This document shows, one piece after another, positions 8,519 through 17,079 of a stretch of 64,000 bases of DNA. Origin of the DNA: JACMQX01 sp044225675 (lineage in GTDB: Bacteria; Pseudomonadota; Gammaproteobacteria; Burkholderiales; Burkholderiaceae_C); contig JBGAIH010000002.1 of the NCBI GenBank assembly GCA_044225675.1, forward strand, positions 1 through 64,000, read 5' to 3'. The notes beneath the pieces are model-generated. The model had not been told where the DNA came from and ran no database searches. It worked only from the letters and a program-made list of their open reading frames with translations. Numbering within the stretch: position 1 is the stretch's first letter; every line of letters starts with the position of its first letter. The position numbers and the translations under genes were made by a program.

Positions 8519-8546
8519 ATCATAGGCTTTCTGCATGGGGGGTCAA
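8519..8546 (-). promoter_or_regulatory. Sigma-70-type promoter for the PA2779/PA2778 pair
   Basis: On the minus strand TTGACC (8546-8541) and TATGAT (8524-8519) are separated by 16 bp. These are the best-matching hexamers in the window, placed about 85 bp before the small gene's ATG. The sequence is unusually AT-containing for this GC-rich region. Confidence 0.6.
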
Positions 8547-8698
8547 TGTGCTGTGCCGCACGCAGCGCAAGGCCGCGTTGCCCGCCTGCGACACCGCCCG
8601 CCGCCACCCCCCGCGAAGCTGACCGGATGCCGACCGCCCCGGGCCGTCAAGGCGAAGGCCGGCACTGCGGCGGCAGCGGGTGCCCTGGGCACATTGGG

Positions 8699-8704
8699 TA
8701 TCCT
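8699..8704 (+). promoter_or_regulatory. -10-like TATCCT seven bases before the gspA ATG
   Basis: TATCCT ends at 8704 and the ATG is at 8712, with no ribosome-binding purine run between. This has the same spacing as before rnm, the M50 gene, nadC and sulP. It may give a leaderless mRNA. No strong -35 is seen. Confidence 0.35.
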
Positions 8705-8711
8705 CTGCCTC

Positions 8712-10451
8712 ATGTACGCGCAATTCTTCGGCCTGGCGCACGAGCCTTTCTCGATCGCGCCCGACCCCCGCTATCTCTTCATGAGCGAGCGGCACCGCGA
8801 GGCGCTCGCCCACCTGCTGTATGGCGTGGGCGGCGGTGGCGGCTTCGTGCTGCTGTCGGGCGAGATCGGCACGGGCAAGACGACGGTGTGCCGCTGCTTC
8901 CTGGAGCAGATCCCCGGCAACTGCAACGTCGCCTACATCTTCAATCCCAAGCTCACCGCCGAGGAGCTGCTGCGCTCGGTCTGCGACGAGTTCCATGTCG
9001 CCTATGGCGCGAGCCAGCCGGGTGCGGCGCCCTCGGCCAAGGACCTGGTCGATGCGCTCAACGGCTTCCTGCTGCGCGAGCATGCGGCGGGCCGCAACAA
9101 CGTGCTCATCATCGACGAGGCACAGAACCTGTCGGCCGACGTGCTGGAGCAGCTGCGCCTGCTCACCAATCTGGAGACGAACGAGCGCAAGCTGCTGCAG
9201 ATCATGCTGATCGGCCAGCCCGAGCTGCGCACGATGCTGGCCCGACCGGAGCTGGAGCAGCTGGCCCAGCGCGTGGTGGCGCGCTTTCACCTGGACGCGC
9301 TATCGGAGGCCGAGACGCTGCAGTACATCCAGCACCGTCTGGCCGTGGCCGGCCTGCGTGGCGCGATCCCGTTCGATCGCAGGGCGGTGCGGCGCATCCA
9401 TGCGCTGACCGGCGGCGTGCCGCGGCGCATCAACCTGCTGTGCGACCGCGCCATGCTCGGCGCCTACGCCACCGGCCAGGCGAGCGTGAATGCGCAGATC
9501 GTCGACAAGGCCGCCGCCGAAGTGTTCGAGACGCGCACGCCGGGCCCGGGGCGCCGCACCGGCGGCCGCCTGCCGGCTTCCGGCCTGCTCGCGCTCGGGG
9601 TGGTGGCGGGACTGGTGATCGCCGCCGCTGCCGCATGGATGGCGGCCGGGCTGTGGCAACGCACCGGCACCGGCACCATCACCGGACTGGCGCAGCCAGC
9701 CGCGTCGGCACCGGGCGGCAGGACGGACGGCAGGACGGACGGCAGGACGGACGGCAGGATGGGCGGGGATGCGGCAGCGGCACGCGGCGCGACCTCGGCC
9801 GCCGCCAGCGGGTCGGCTTCCAGCGGCGAAGGATCGACCGCTGCGACCAACCACCTGCGCGCCAGCTGGGCGCAACTGCCGCGCGCCGAAGATGAGGCCC
9901 TGCGCCAGCTCGCGGCGCTGTGGAACCTGCCCCTGCCAGAAGGCGACCCCTGCGAGGCCGCCGCGCGCAACCAGATCCAGTGCTACCGGCAAAGCGGCAG
10001 CCTGGTCACGCTGCGGCAGCTCGATCGCCCGGTCATCCTCGCGCTGCGCGACGAGACCGGCCAGGAAGCCTTCGCCGTGCTCTCCGGCATCGGCCCGCAG
10101 ACGGCCACGCTGCGCGCCGGCACGGCCACCTTCACCGTCGCGCTCCCCGCGTTGGCCGGCATGTGGCAAGGCGGCTTCCGGACCCTGTGGCGGGCACCGC
10201 CCGGCTATGGCGCCAAGCGGGGCGACACGGCAGGCCCGCTCGTGGACTGGCTCGCCGAGAGGCTGGCCATGGCCCAGGGCCAGCCCGCACCGCGCGGCCG
10301 CCAGCAGCTGGACGCGGCGCTGCGGGCCCGGCTGCAGACCTTCCAGCTGGCTCAGGGCCTGGCGCCCGACGGCCGCCCCGGGCCCATGACCCTCATGCTG
10401 CTCAATCGCGCCACCGGTGTCGACGAGCCGCGCCTTTCGACGGACCGATGA
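8712..10451 (+). CDS. gspA: GspA/ExeA-type AAA ATPase with peptidoglycan-binding domain
   Basis: A 579-residue inner-membrane ATPase. The N-terminal AAA module carries Walker A GEIGTGKTT (residues 50-58) and Walker B LIIDEAQN (about 132-139), preceded by the family signature FFGLAHEPFSIAPDPRYLF. One transmembrane helix lies at about 287-313. A Thr/Asp/Gly/Arg repeat linker follows, and the periplasmic C-terminus has a peptidoglycan-binding fold (LQTFQLAQGLAPDGRPGPMTL). ExeA/GspA with GspB remodels the wall so the type II secretin can assemble. gspB follows after three bases. No secretion-channel genes lie in the window. ATG at 8712 starts the conserved MYAQFFGL. Confidence 0.88.
   Translation: MYAQFFGLAHEPFSIAPDPRYLFMSERHREALAHLLYGVGGGGGFVLLSGEIGTGKTTVCRCFLEQIPGNCNVAYIFNPKLTAEELLRSVCDEFHVAYGASQPGAAPSAKDLVDALNGFLLREHAAGRNNVLIIDEAQNLSADVLEQLRLLTNLETNERKLLQIMLIGQPELRTMLARPELEQLAQRVVARFHLDALSEAETLQYIQHRLAVAGLRGAIPFDRRAVRRIHALTGGVPRRINLLCDRAMLGAYATGQASVNAQIVDKAAAEVFETRTPGPGRRTGGRLPASGLLALGVVAGLVIAAAAAWMAAGLWQRTGTGTITGLAQPAASAPGGRTDGRTDGRTDGRMGGDAAAARGATSAAASGSASSGEGSTAATNHLRASWAQLPRAEDEALRQLAALWNLPLPEGDPCEAAARNQIQCYRQSGSLVTLRQLDRPVILALRDETGQEAFAVLSGIGPQTATLRAGTATFTVALPALAGMWQGGFRTLWRAPPGYGAKRGDTAGPLVDWLAERLAMAQGQPAPRGRQQLDAALRARLQTFQLAQGLAPDGRPGPMTLMLLNRATGVDEPRLSTDR
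9717..9764 (+). repeat. Four 12-bp tandem repeats in the gspA linker
   Basis: The unit GGCAGGACGGAC occurs three times perfectly (9717-9752) and once with two changes (9753-9764). It is in frame and encodes a repeated TDGR just after the transmembrane helix. The 12-bp period means copy-number changes keep the frame and only alter linker length. Confidence 0.85.
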
Positions 10452-10454
10452 GCC

Positions 10455-11345
10455 ATGTCCTACATTCTTGATGCACTGAGGCGGGCCGAGGCCCAGCGCG
10501 ACCGGGGCGCCGTGCCCGGCCTGCACACCCAGCCGCAGGCCACGCTGGCCGGTGGGCCGGCCGGCCGGCGCGGCCGCACCGCCGCCTGGGCCACGGCCCT
10601 CATGCTGCTGGTGGCGGCAGCCGCCGCGACTGCCTGGTGGCTGCTGGCGGGCTCGCCGCGCAAGTCGCCTGCTGCGCCTGCTGTGCCTGCTGTGGCTCCA
10701 TCAGCGGCATCGTCGACGACATCATTGCCCGTGCCATCGCCAGCACCCACGCAGGCGCCCGAGCAGGCACCGGCGCCGTCGCCACCACCCACTCCGAGCC
10801 CGGAACCTGCGGCGGCGCCGACCTCACCGCCGCCGGCAACGGCTGCATCGCCTTCGCCGTCCTCGCAGCCTCACGCGAAGCCGTTGCCTTCTGCGCAGAC
10901 GCCCTCTGCGCAGACGCCTTCCGCACAGCCCGCAACAGGGCGCGCACCGGCCGCAGCTGCGGCATCCGGACCCGCTCCAGCGCCCGCCGCCGCAGCGGCA
11001 CGTGCAACAACGCCTGCAAGCGCAGCAGCGACCTCCGCGTCACCGGCCGCCGCTGCCGCCCTTGCCGCCCCTGCCCCCGCGGCGCCTGCCCCGGTGGCGG
11101 CTGCACCCGCCGAGCCGCGCGTACAGACGCGCGAGGAGTTGCCGGCCGATGTCCGCGCGGCGCTGCCGCCGATGGCCGTGAGCGGCTCCACCTATTCCAG
11201 CAACCCGGCCCACCGCATGGTGATCCTCAACGGCCTGGTGCTGCACGAGGGCGAGCGGGCCTCCGCCGAGCTGGTGGTCGAGCAGATCCGGGCCAAGGCC
11301 GTCGTGCTCGGCTTTCGCGGCTTTCACGTGCTGGTGCCGTTCTGA
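10455..11345 (+). CDS. gspB: GspB/ExeB-type general secretion pathway protein
   Basis: A 296-residue inner-membrane protein. It begins with the GspB signature MSYILDALRRAEAQRDRG, has one transmembrane helix (about 43-66), then about 150 residues of Ala/Pro/Ser-rich low-complexity linker able to span the periplasm. The compact C-terminal GspB domain includes LPPMAVSGSTYSSNPAHRM and GLVLHEGE. It partners GspA in the ExeAB-like complex that binds peptidoglycan and helps secretin placement. It starts three bases after gspA stops, so the two are one operon. The linker is rich in short repeated codons and probably varies in length. Confidence 0.87.
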   Translation: MSYILDALRRAEAQRDRGAVPGLHTQPQATLAGGPAGRRGRTAAWATALMLLVAAAAATAWWLLAGSPRKSPAAPAVPAVAPSAASSTTSLPVPSPAPTQAPEQAPAPSPPPTPSPEPAAAPTSPPPATAASPSPSSQPHAKPLPSAQTPSAQTPSAQPATGRAPAAAAASGPAPAPAAAAARATTPASAAATSASPAAAAALAAPAPAAPAPVAAAPAEPRVQTREELPADVRAALPPMAVSGSTYSSNPAHRMVILNGLVLHEGERASAELVVEQIRAKAVVLGFRGFHVLVPF

Positions 11346-11357
11346 CGACGGCATGCC

Positions 11358-13577
11358 ATGGACCCGCACGGCGCACCCTCTCCCACCACCCGATGGCTGC
11401 CGCCCGGCGGCTGGCTGCTGCTGGCCTTTCTCTACGCATTCGCGCTCGCGGCCACGGTCATCACCCTGGCCACGCAGCAGCCCTGGCTCGGGCTGGAGCT
11501 GCGCTGGGACGCGGCGGCCGGCGGCGCGGTGGTGCGCAGCGCGCAGGGCCCGGCGGCTGCGGTGCCGACCGGCGCGGTGCTCGTGCGGGTCGACCCGGCC
11601 GGCACACGTGACGGCGGAACGGCCAGTGCGGGTGCGGCCGGCATCGCGTTCGAGCGCGAGGACTTCATCGCCGAGCCCGCGTCGGCGCTGCAGACCTACG
11701 CGGACTACGACCGCTTCCTGGCCCGCCAGGGCGAGATCGCTGCGCTGCAGCGCGGCGGCACGCTGGTCTTCATCGACAAGTCCGGCGCGCGCCATGCGGT
11801 CGCGCCCGAGGCCTCGCGGCCGATCCGGCACCTGCCGGTCGAGTTCTGGGTGCAGGTGGCCGTCGGCGTCTTCGCCTGGCTGATCGCGGCCGCCGTCTGG
11901 ACCTTCCGCCAGAACGAGGCCAGCGCGCGCTACCTGCTGCTGTCGGGCTGGAGCACGGCCCTGTTCGCCCCCTTCGCGGCGGTGTACAGCACGCGCGAGC
12001 TGGCCCTGCCCATGGCGCAGTTCCGCTGGCTGTGCGACTTCAACTTCTACGGCGGCTGCATCTACGTGGCCACCATGGTGGCGCTGCTGTGGTACTACCC
12101 GCGCCGCCTCGGCCGCTTCGCGCTCGGGCCGCTGCTGGTGGCGATCTACACCGCCTGGTGGTTCGCCCAGCAGGGCCGGCTGATCGAGACGCTGCTCATG
12201 GGCCGGCGCTCGCTGGTGTTCGCCGGCCTGATCGCCACCTTCGTGCTCGGCGTGGTGCAGTGGCGCGGCACCCGGCGCGACCCGGTGGCGCGCGCCGCGC
12301 TGCAGTGGTTCCTGCTGTCGTGGCTGGTGGGGGTGAGCCTGTTCAGCGCGCTGATCTTCGTGCCGCAGATCTTCGGCGTGAGCACCGACCACCTGCAGGG
12401 CTACGCGTTCTCGCTGTTCCTGCTGGTGTATGGCGGGCTGGCCTTCGGCATCCTGCGCTATCGCCTGTTCGACCTGGGCGACTGGTGGTTCCGCATCCTG
12501 CTGTGGATCACGGCCGCAGCCCTGTTCGTTGCGCTCGACCTGTTGCTGCTGCTGGCGCTCGGCCTGTCGTCGACCGTGTCGCTGAGCCTGGCGCTGCTGG
12601 TGTGCGGCTTCATCTGGCTGCCGCTGCGCGGCTGGCTCTGGGGCCGGCTGGTCGAGCCGCGCACGCTGGGTCGCCAGGAGCTGTTCCGGCGTGTCGTGGA
12701 GGTGTCGCTGGCGCCGACCCGGCAGGCCCGCTTCGCCCGCGGCCGCGAGCTGCTGGATGCCTTGTTCTCACCCCTGCAGGTCGAGCTGGCCGACGACGTG
12801 CCCAGCGTGACCGTCACCGACGACGGCCTGGTGATGCGCATGCCCGCACGCGGCGACACCCCGGCGCTGCGACTGGCGTACCCGGGCGGCGGGCGGCGCC
12901 TGTTCACCTCGCGCGACCGGGCGCTGGCCGAGGACATGCTGGCCATGCTGCAGCAGGCCGACGCGAGCCGCGACGCCTACAACCAGGGCGTGCTGGAAGA
13001 GCGCGCCCGCATCGGCCGCGACCTGCATGACGACATCGGCTCGCGGCTGCTGACCGGCCTGTACCAGGGCAGCCTCGACGAGACGCGCCAGGCCATCCGC
13101 CATGCCATCGCCGAGATGAGCACCATCATCAACGGCCTGAGCGGCCGCGACATGGCGCTGGAGGAACTGATCGCCGGCATGCGGCACGAGACCGGCCTGC
13201 GCCTTGAAGCGGTGAACATCGCGCTGGACTGGCCGCTGCACGCCGAATTGCCCGGCGTGACGCTGGACTACCGGCTGTACCGCAACTACATGTCGGTGCT
13301 GCGTGAGCTGATCAGCAACGTGCTGCGCCATGCCGGGGCGACGCGCGTGCGGGTGGAGGTGCGCGTCGAAGCCGGCGTGCTCGTCACCGAGGTCGAGGAC
13401 GACGGCTCCGGACTGCCCCAGCCGTCGGCCACCGTGCGGCAGGGCCATGGCCTCGAGAACCTGCGCCGGCGCCTGGCCGATCTTGGTGGTGACGTGAAGT
13501 GGAGCAGCTCGGCCGCAGGCACCCGCGTGTGCCTGCATCTGCCGCTGGCCGGCGCAGCGCCTGTCGGCGCCGGCTGA
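11358..13577 (+). CDS. Polytopic NarL-type sensor histidine kinase (HisKA_3), orphan
   Basis: A 739-residue kinase, 12 bp after gspB. An N-terminal helix (about 19-38) is followed by about 130 exported residues whose opening (LELRWDAAAGGAVVRS...GAVLVRVDPAG) resembles the PDZ-like region of ComP-type kinases. Eight or nine further transmembrane helices run to about residue 420. Then come a HisKA_3 dimerisation box with His557 (RIGRDLHDDIGSRL) and a HATPase domain (ELISNVLRHAGA; DDGSGLP; GHGLENLRRRLADLGG). The architecture expects a LuxR-type regulator, but none adjoins it. The link to gspAB suggests co-expression, perhaps sensing envelope or wall state; that is inference. Confidence 0.82.
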   Translation: MDPHGAPSPTTRWLPPGGWLLLAFLYAFALAATVITLATQQPWLGLELRWDAAAGGAVVRSAQGPAAAVPTGAVLVRVDPAGTRDGGTASAGAAGIAFEREDFIAEPASALQTYADYDRFLARQGEIAALQRGGTLVFIDKSGARHAVAPEASRPIRHLPVEFWVQVAVGVFAWLIAAAVWTFRQNEASARYLLLSGWSTALFAPFAAVYSTRELALPMAQFRWLCDFNFYGGCIYVATMVALLWYYPRRLGRFALGPLLVAIYTAWWFAQQGRLIETLLMGRRSLVFAGLIATFVLGVVQWRGTRRDPVARAALQWFLLSWLVGVSLFSALIFVPQIFGVSTDHLQGYAFSLFLLVYGGLAFGILRYRLFDLGDWWFRILLWITAAALFVALDLLLLLALGLSSTVSLSLALLVCGFIWLPLRGWLWGRLVEPRTLGRQELFRRVVEVSLAPTRQARFARGRELLDALFSPLQVELADDVPSVTVTDDGLVMRMPARGDTPALRLAYPGGGRRLFTSRDRALAEDMLAMLQQADASRDAYNQGVLEERARIGRDLHDDIGSRLLTGLYQGSLDETRQAIRHAIAEMSTIINGLSGRDMALEELIAGMRHETGLRLEAVNIALDWPLHAELPGVTLDYRLYRNYMSVLRELISNVLRHAGATRVRVEVRVEAGVLVTEVEDDGSGLPQPSATVRQGHGLENLRRRLADLGGDVKWSSSAAGTRVCLHLPLAGAAPVGAG

Positions 13578-13685
13578 CAGCACGGCGCGCCCGCGCCTTC
13601 CAGCCGCCACGCTGTGACGGGGCGATGATGGAAGCCCTGCCGCCCTTCCCGCAGCCTCGCCGCTGCCCTGTTGCCCACCCGCGCC

Positions 13686-16406
13686 ATGCCCCGAGTCGAT
13701 CCGCCGCACACAGATCCGCTGCACACGTATCGCGCCAAGCGCGACTTCAGCGCCACGCCCGAGCCGCGCGGCGACCGCGCGGCGCCCGGCAAGGCCCTGC
13801 GCTTCGTGATCCAGAAGCACTGGGCCAGCCATCTTCACTACGACTTCCGGCTCGAACTGGACGGCGCCATGAAGAGCTGGGCCGTGCCCAAGGGCCCGAG
13901 CCTGGACCCGGCCGACAAGCGCATGGCCGTCCAGGTGGAGGACCACCCGATCGCCTACAACCGCTTCGAGGGCACCATCCCCAAGGGCCAGTACGGCGCG
14001 GGCCGGGTGATCATCTGGGACCGCGGCACCTGGGTGCCCGAGGGCGACGCGGCGCGCGGCCTGCGCGAGGGCCACCTGAAGTTCACGCTCGAGGGCACCA
14101 AGCTGCGCGGGCGCTGGGCCCTGGTCCGCATGAAGGACCGGGGCGAGCGCCAGCCGTCGTGGCTGCTCATCAAGGAGCGCGACGCGCAGGCCCGGCCTGC
14201 GGCGGAATTCAGCGTCGTGGACGCGCTGCCGGACAGCGTCGGGCCCGGCCCTGGCAGCTCGGACAAGGCTGTCCGCTCGAGCCACTCCGCACGCAAATCC
14301 GAACGCAAGTCGGCAAGCAACTCCGCACGCAACGCTGGCAGCGCCAGCAGCTCCAGCAAAGCTCGCAGCTCTGGCAAGCCTGGCGAAGCAGGCGACGTCG
14401 CCCCGCCACCGGCGGGCGCACGCAAGACCCCGCTGCCCGCAAGCTTCGCGCCCCAGCTCGCCACGCTGGTGGACGCCCCACCGGCCGACGACGCAGGCTG
14501 GCTCTACGAGATCAAGTTCGACGGTTACCGGCTGATGGCGCGGCTCGACCACGGCGAGGTCCGGCTGTTCACCCGCAACGGCCACGACTGGACCGCCAGG
14601 CTCGGCGCACTGGCGCGGGCGCTTGCGCACATTCCGCTCGACACCGCCTGGCTCGACGGCGAAGTCGTCGCGCCGGGCGAGTCGGGCACGCCCGACTTCC
14701 AGCGCCTGCAGAACGCCTTCGACGCGGGCCGCACCACCGACCTCGTCTACTACCTCTTCGACCTGCCCTATTGCCACGGCCATGATCTGTCGGACGTGCC
14801 GCTGGTGCAACGGCGCGCGATCCTGGCCGAAGCGGTTCGCCGCGCGGGCGCCGGGCCGGCCGTGCGCGTGAGCGAAGCCTTCGACGCCGGTGCGAAGGAC
14901 GTGGTGCAATCGGCCTGCGCCCTCGGTCTCGAAGGCGTGATCGCCAAGCGCCGCGACGCGCCCTACGTGCAGCGCCGCTCGCCCGACTGGATCAAGCTCA
15001 AGTGCGGCCGGCGCCAGGAGTTCGTCATCGGCGGCTTCACCGAGCCGCAGGGCAGCCGCACGGGGCTGGGCGCGCTGATGCTGGGCGTGTTCGACGAACG
15101 CGGCCGGCTGCATCACGTGGGCAATGTCGGCACCGGCTTCAGCGAAGCCACGCTCGGCAGCCTGCGCCGCGCGCTCGACGCGCTCGGCGCCCCCGCCAGC
15201 CCCTTTCACGACCTTGCCGCCGTGCCGCGCAAGGTGCATTGGGTCAAGCCGCGCCTCGTGGCCGAGGTGGCCTTCGGCGAGTGGACCCGCGAGGGACGCA
15301 TCCGTCACCCGGTGTTCCACGGCCTGCGCACCGACCGCGATCCGAAGTCCGTGGTGCGCGAGGAGCCGCAGGCCCGCCCGGCCGCGCAGCGCCGCTCCGA
15401 CGCCCCCTCTGCATCGAAATCCGGCAGCGCGACCGCAAACGCAGCGACAACGGCAACCCCAACCCCAACCCCAACCCCAACCAAAACCAAAACCACAAAC
15501 GCAAACGCAACAGCGCCGGCCACCGCCGGCCGCACCCGCATCACGCATCCCGAGCGGGTGGTCGACGCGGCCAGTGGCATCACCAAGCTCGACCTCGTGC
15601 GCTTCTACGAACAGGTCGCGCCGGTGATGCTGCCGCATCTTCGGGGGCGGCCGGTGGCGCTCGTGCGCGCGCCCGACGGCATTGGCGGCGAGCTGTTCTT
15701 CCAGAAGCACCCGGACACGCGGCGCATGCCGGGCGTGCGCGCGCTCGACCCGGCGCTCGATCCGGGCCACGCGCCTACCGTGGAAATCGCCACGGCGACG
15801 GGGCTCGTGAGCGCAGCTCAGTTCAACGTCGTGGAGTTGCACACCTGGAATGCGGTGAAGACGCGCATCGACCGGCCGGACCGCATGAGCTTCGACCTCG
15901 ATCCCGGTGAAGGCGTTTCGTGGTCGCAGATCCAGGAAGGCGCCCTGCTCGTGCGCACCCTGCTCACGGAGCTGGGCCTGCCGGCCTTTCTCAAGACCAG
16001 CGGCGGCAAGGGCCTGCATGTGGTGGTGCCGCTGCGCCGGCTGCATGACTGGGACACGGTCAAGGGCTTCTCGCAGGCCATCGTGCAGCACCTCGCACGC
16101 ACCGTGCCCCAGCGCTTCGTGGCCCGCAGCGGGCCGAAGAACCGGGTGGGACGCATCTTCGTGGACTACCTGCGCAACGGCTTCGGCGCCACCACGGTAT
16201 GCGCCTGGTCGGCGCGGGCGCGGCCCGGCATGGGTGTGTCGGTTCCGGTGACCTGGGACGAGCTGGCCTCGCTCACGGGCAGCGCGCAATGGACGGTAGC
16301 GACGCTGGGCGAGCGCATCGGCGTCGGCAACCAGCCCTGGGCCGACTACGAGGCCAGCGCCACCGGCCTGGCGGCGGCGATGAAGACCCTCGGCTTCGAG
16401 CCCTGA
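13686..16406 (+). CDS. ligD: LigD, multifunctional NHEJ ATP-dependent DNA ligase (PE-LIG-POL)
   Basis: A 906-residue NHEJ enzyme with all three modules in the Pseudomonas order. The 3'-phosphoesterase (about 10-170) has HWASHLHYDFRLEL (His45, His49, His51) and VEDHP (His87). The ATP ligase (about 255-560) has nucleotidyl-acceptor Lys277 in EIKFDGYR. The primase-type polymerase (about 620-906) starts at THPERVVDAASG and has FDLDPGEG and SGGKGLHVVVPL. The two linkers are Ser/Lys/Arg-rich (about 200-240) and Thr/Pro/Asn-rich (about 580-618, built on a 6-bp repeat). The ATG at 13686 lacks a Shine-Dalgarno site; an in-frame TTG lies 15 bp upstream. Ku is 670 bp downstream, beyond two small opposite-strand genes. 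Confidence 0.93.
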   Translation: MPRVDPPHTDPLHTYRAKRDFSATPEPRGDRAAPGKALRFVIQKHWASHLHYDFRLELDGAMKSWAVPKGPSLDPADKRMAVQVEDHPIAYNRFEGTIPKGQYGAGRVIIWDRGTWVPEGDAARGLREGHLKFTLEGTKLRGRWALVRMKDRGERQPSWLLIKERDAQARPAAEFSVVDALPDSVGPGPGSSDKAVRSSHSARKSERKSASNSARNAGSASSSSKARSSGKPGEAGDVAPPPAGARKTPLPASFAPQLATLVDAPPADDAGWLYEIKFDGYRLMARLDHGEVRLFTRNGHDWTARLGALARALAHIPLDTAWLDGEVVAPGESGTPDFQRLQNAFDAGRTTDLVYYLFDLPYCHGHDLSDVPLVQRRAILAEAVRRAGAGPAVRVSEAFDAGAKDVVQSACALGLEGVIAKRRDAPYVQRRSPDWIKLKCGRRQEFVIGGFTEPQGSRTGLGALMLGVFDERGRLHHVGNVGTGFSEATLGSLRRALDALGAPASPFHDLAAVPRKVHWVKPRLVAEVAFGEWTREGRIRHPVFHGLRTDRDPKSVVREEPQARPAAQRRSDAPSASKSGSATANAATTATPTPTPTPTKTKTTNANATAPATAGRTRITHPERVVDAASGITKLDLVRFYEQVAPVMLPHLRGRPVALVRAPDGIGGELFFQKHPDTRRMPGVRALDPALDPGHAPTVEIATATGLVSAAQFNVVELHTWNAVKTRIDRPDRMSFDLDPGEGVSWSQIQEGALLVRTLLTELGLPAFLKTSGGKGLHVVVPLRRLHDWDTVKGFSQAIVQHLARTVPQRFVARSGPKNRVGRIFVDYLRNGFGATTVCAWSARARPGMGVSVPVTWDELASLTGSAQWTVATLGERIGVGNQPWADYEASATGLAAAMKTLGFEP
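15455..15505 (+). repeat. 6-bp microsatellite in the ligD linker
   Basis: About four copies of AACCCC decay into AACCAAA-type units. In frame this gives the TPTPTPTKTKTTNAN linker between ligase and polymerase modules. The six-base period makes length changes frame-neutral. Confidence 0.8.
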
Positions 16407-16469
16407 GAGGCCCGGCCTCGGAACGTGGAGGCCTGGCCTCGGGCCCTGGAGGCGCGGCCTCGGACCCCG
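16407..16469. repeat. Three 21-bp tandem repeats, each a small palindrome, directly after ligD
   Basis: Units at 16407-16427, 16428-16448 and 16449-16469 start at the base after the ligD stop. Each holds a 13-bp hairpin, GAGGC-CCG-GCCTC, GAGGC-CTG-GCCTC or GAGGC-GCG-GCCTC, followed by a diverged eight-base tail starting with G. The array ends four bases before the stop codon of the opposite-strand small gene. It may act as a two-way transcription end for the converging genes, or it is a degenerating minisatellite. Confidence 0.75.
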
Positions 16470-16473
16470 AGGA

Positions 16474-16668
16474 TCAACCGAGCAGGCCGACGGCGACGCC
16501 GGCAATCACCCCTGCCACGGCAGAGGCGCCGAACATCGCGGCGGCGATCAGGCCGTACTGGACCATGCCGACCGCCACGACGCGCAGCTGGCGCAGATGG
16601 CGCTGGGGCAGGGGCGGCAGCAGGCCGGCGAGAAGATTCGAGGGGGACTGATGGCGGGCGACGATCAT
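16474..16668 (-). CDS. Small membrane protein, unknown function (between ligD and ku)
   Basis: A 64-residue protein: a basic N-terminal half (LPPLPQRHLRQLR) and a hydrophobic C-terminal half (VQYGLIAAAMFGASAVAGVIAGVAVGLLG) that would form one or two membrane helices. GAGG lies five bases before the ATG, and the upstream small gene's stop (16676-16678) overlaps that site, so translation is probably coupled. I do not recognise the family. Coding status rests on the ribosome site, coupling and a plausible membrane segment. It runs against ligD, whose end lies 68 bp away across the palindromic repeats. Confidence 0.55.
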   Translation of the reverse strand: MIVARHQSPSNLLAGLLPPLPQRHLRQLRVVAVGMVQYGLIAAAMFGASAVAGVIAGVAVGLLG

Positions 16669-16675
16669 GGTGTCC

Positions 16676-16831
16676 TCACGTGGCGTGTTCGTTCAGGCGG
16701 CGACGGCTGCGGCCCTTGGGATGCTCGCTCTTGCCTTCCTGGGGCAGCGATTCCTTCTCCGGATTGGCCTGGCGCCGCAGGTTCAGCGGCGGCTCGGGCG
16801 AGGGAGGCGACGGTGGCGGGTTGTCGATCAT
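16676..16831 (-). CDS. Small hydrophilic basic protein, unknown function, upstream of the membrane peptide
   Basis: A 51-residue protein starting MIDNPPPSPPSPEPPLNLR: a Pro/Ser-rich N-terminus and a Lys/Arg/Glu-rich remainder (NPEKESLPQEGKSEHPKGRS). It is probably disordered and cytoplasmic. The ATG at 16831 has a very good ribosome site (AGGAG six bases upstream), which decides the start against a longer Arg-rich extension. Its stop lies inside the ribosome site of the 64-residue membrane gene, so the two form an operon diverging from ku. No family recognised. A DNA-end-repair or stress link is only a guess from position. Confidence 0.55.
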   Translation of the reverse strand: MIDNPPPSPPSPEPPLNLRRQANPEKESLPQEGKSEHPKGRSRRRLNEHAT

Positions 16832-17079
16832 GAGGTGCTCCTGGACTGCCCTGCCATGGTCGCGCCCGCGCCAGCGGCGCGCAGCAAGGCGGCGCCGCAA
16901 TCGCCTGTCGGCGCAGGCCTACAGGCACTGGCCCGCACTCGCTGGCTTGTCCTACACCCAAGGGCGCGGCGGCGCGCCACCATGCTGCAAGTCCCCCGGC
17001 ACATCACGCCGGAACGCAGGCACCAGCAGGCAAGCATGCATGCACGCGAGCAGGCACACACGCACAGGAAGCTAGCACC
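16832..17079. promoter_or_regulatory. Divergent intergenic region between the small-gene pair and ku
   Basis: A 248-bp region serving two divergent starts. It contains CCTACA at 16918-16923 and TCCTACA at 16950-16956, a word that recurs in the 30.7-38 kb stress region. The last 50 bp is a CA/GCA-rich stretch (GCATGCATGCACGCGAG). The ku ATG is preceded by AGGAAG at a good distance. No clear -35/-10 pair was found. Confidence 0.4.

Noticed and set aside
15455..15505. Telomere-like AACCCC repeat
   Set aside because: It lies in frame inside ligD and encodes a Thr/Pro linker, so it is a coding microsatellite.
12768..16505. A 1245-codon open frame on the minus strand across ligD
   Set aside because: It is antisense to the clearly conserved LigD domains and its translation is Arg/Ala/His-rich without motifs. 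GC-rich third positions create such long false frames.
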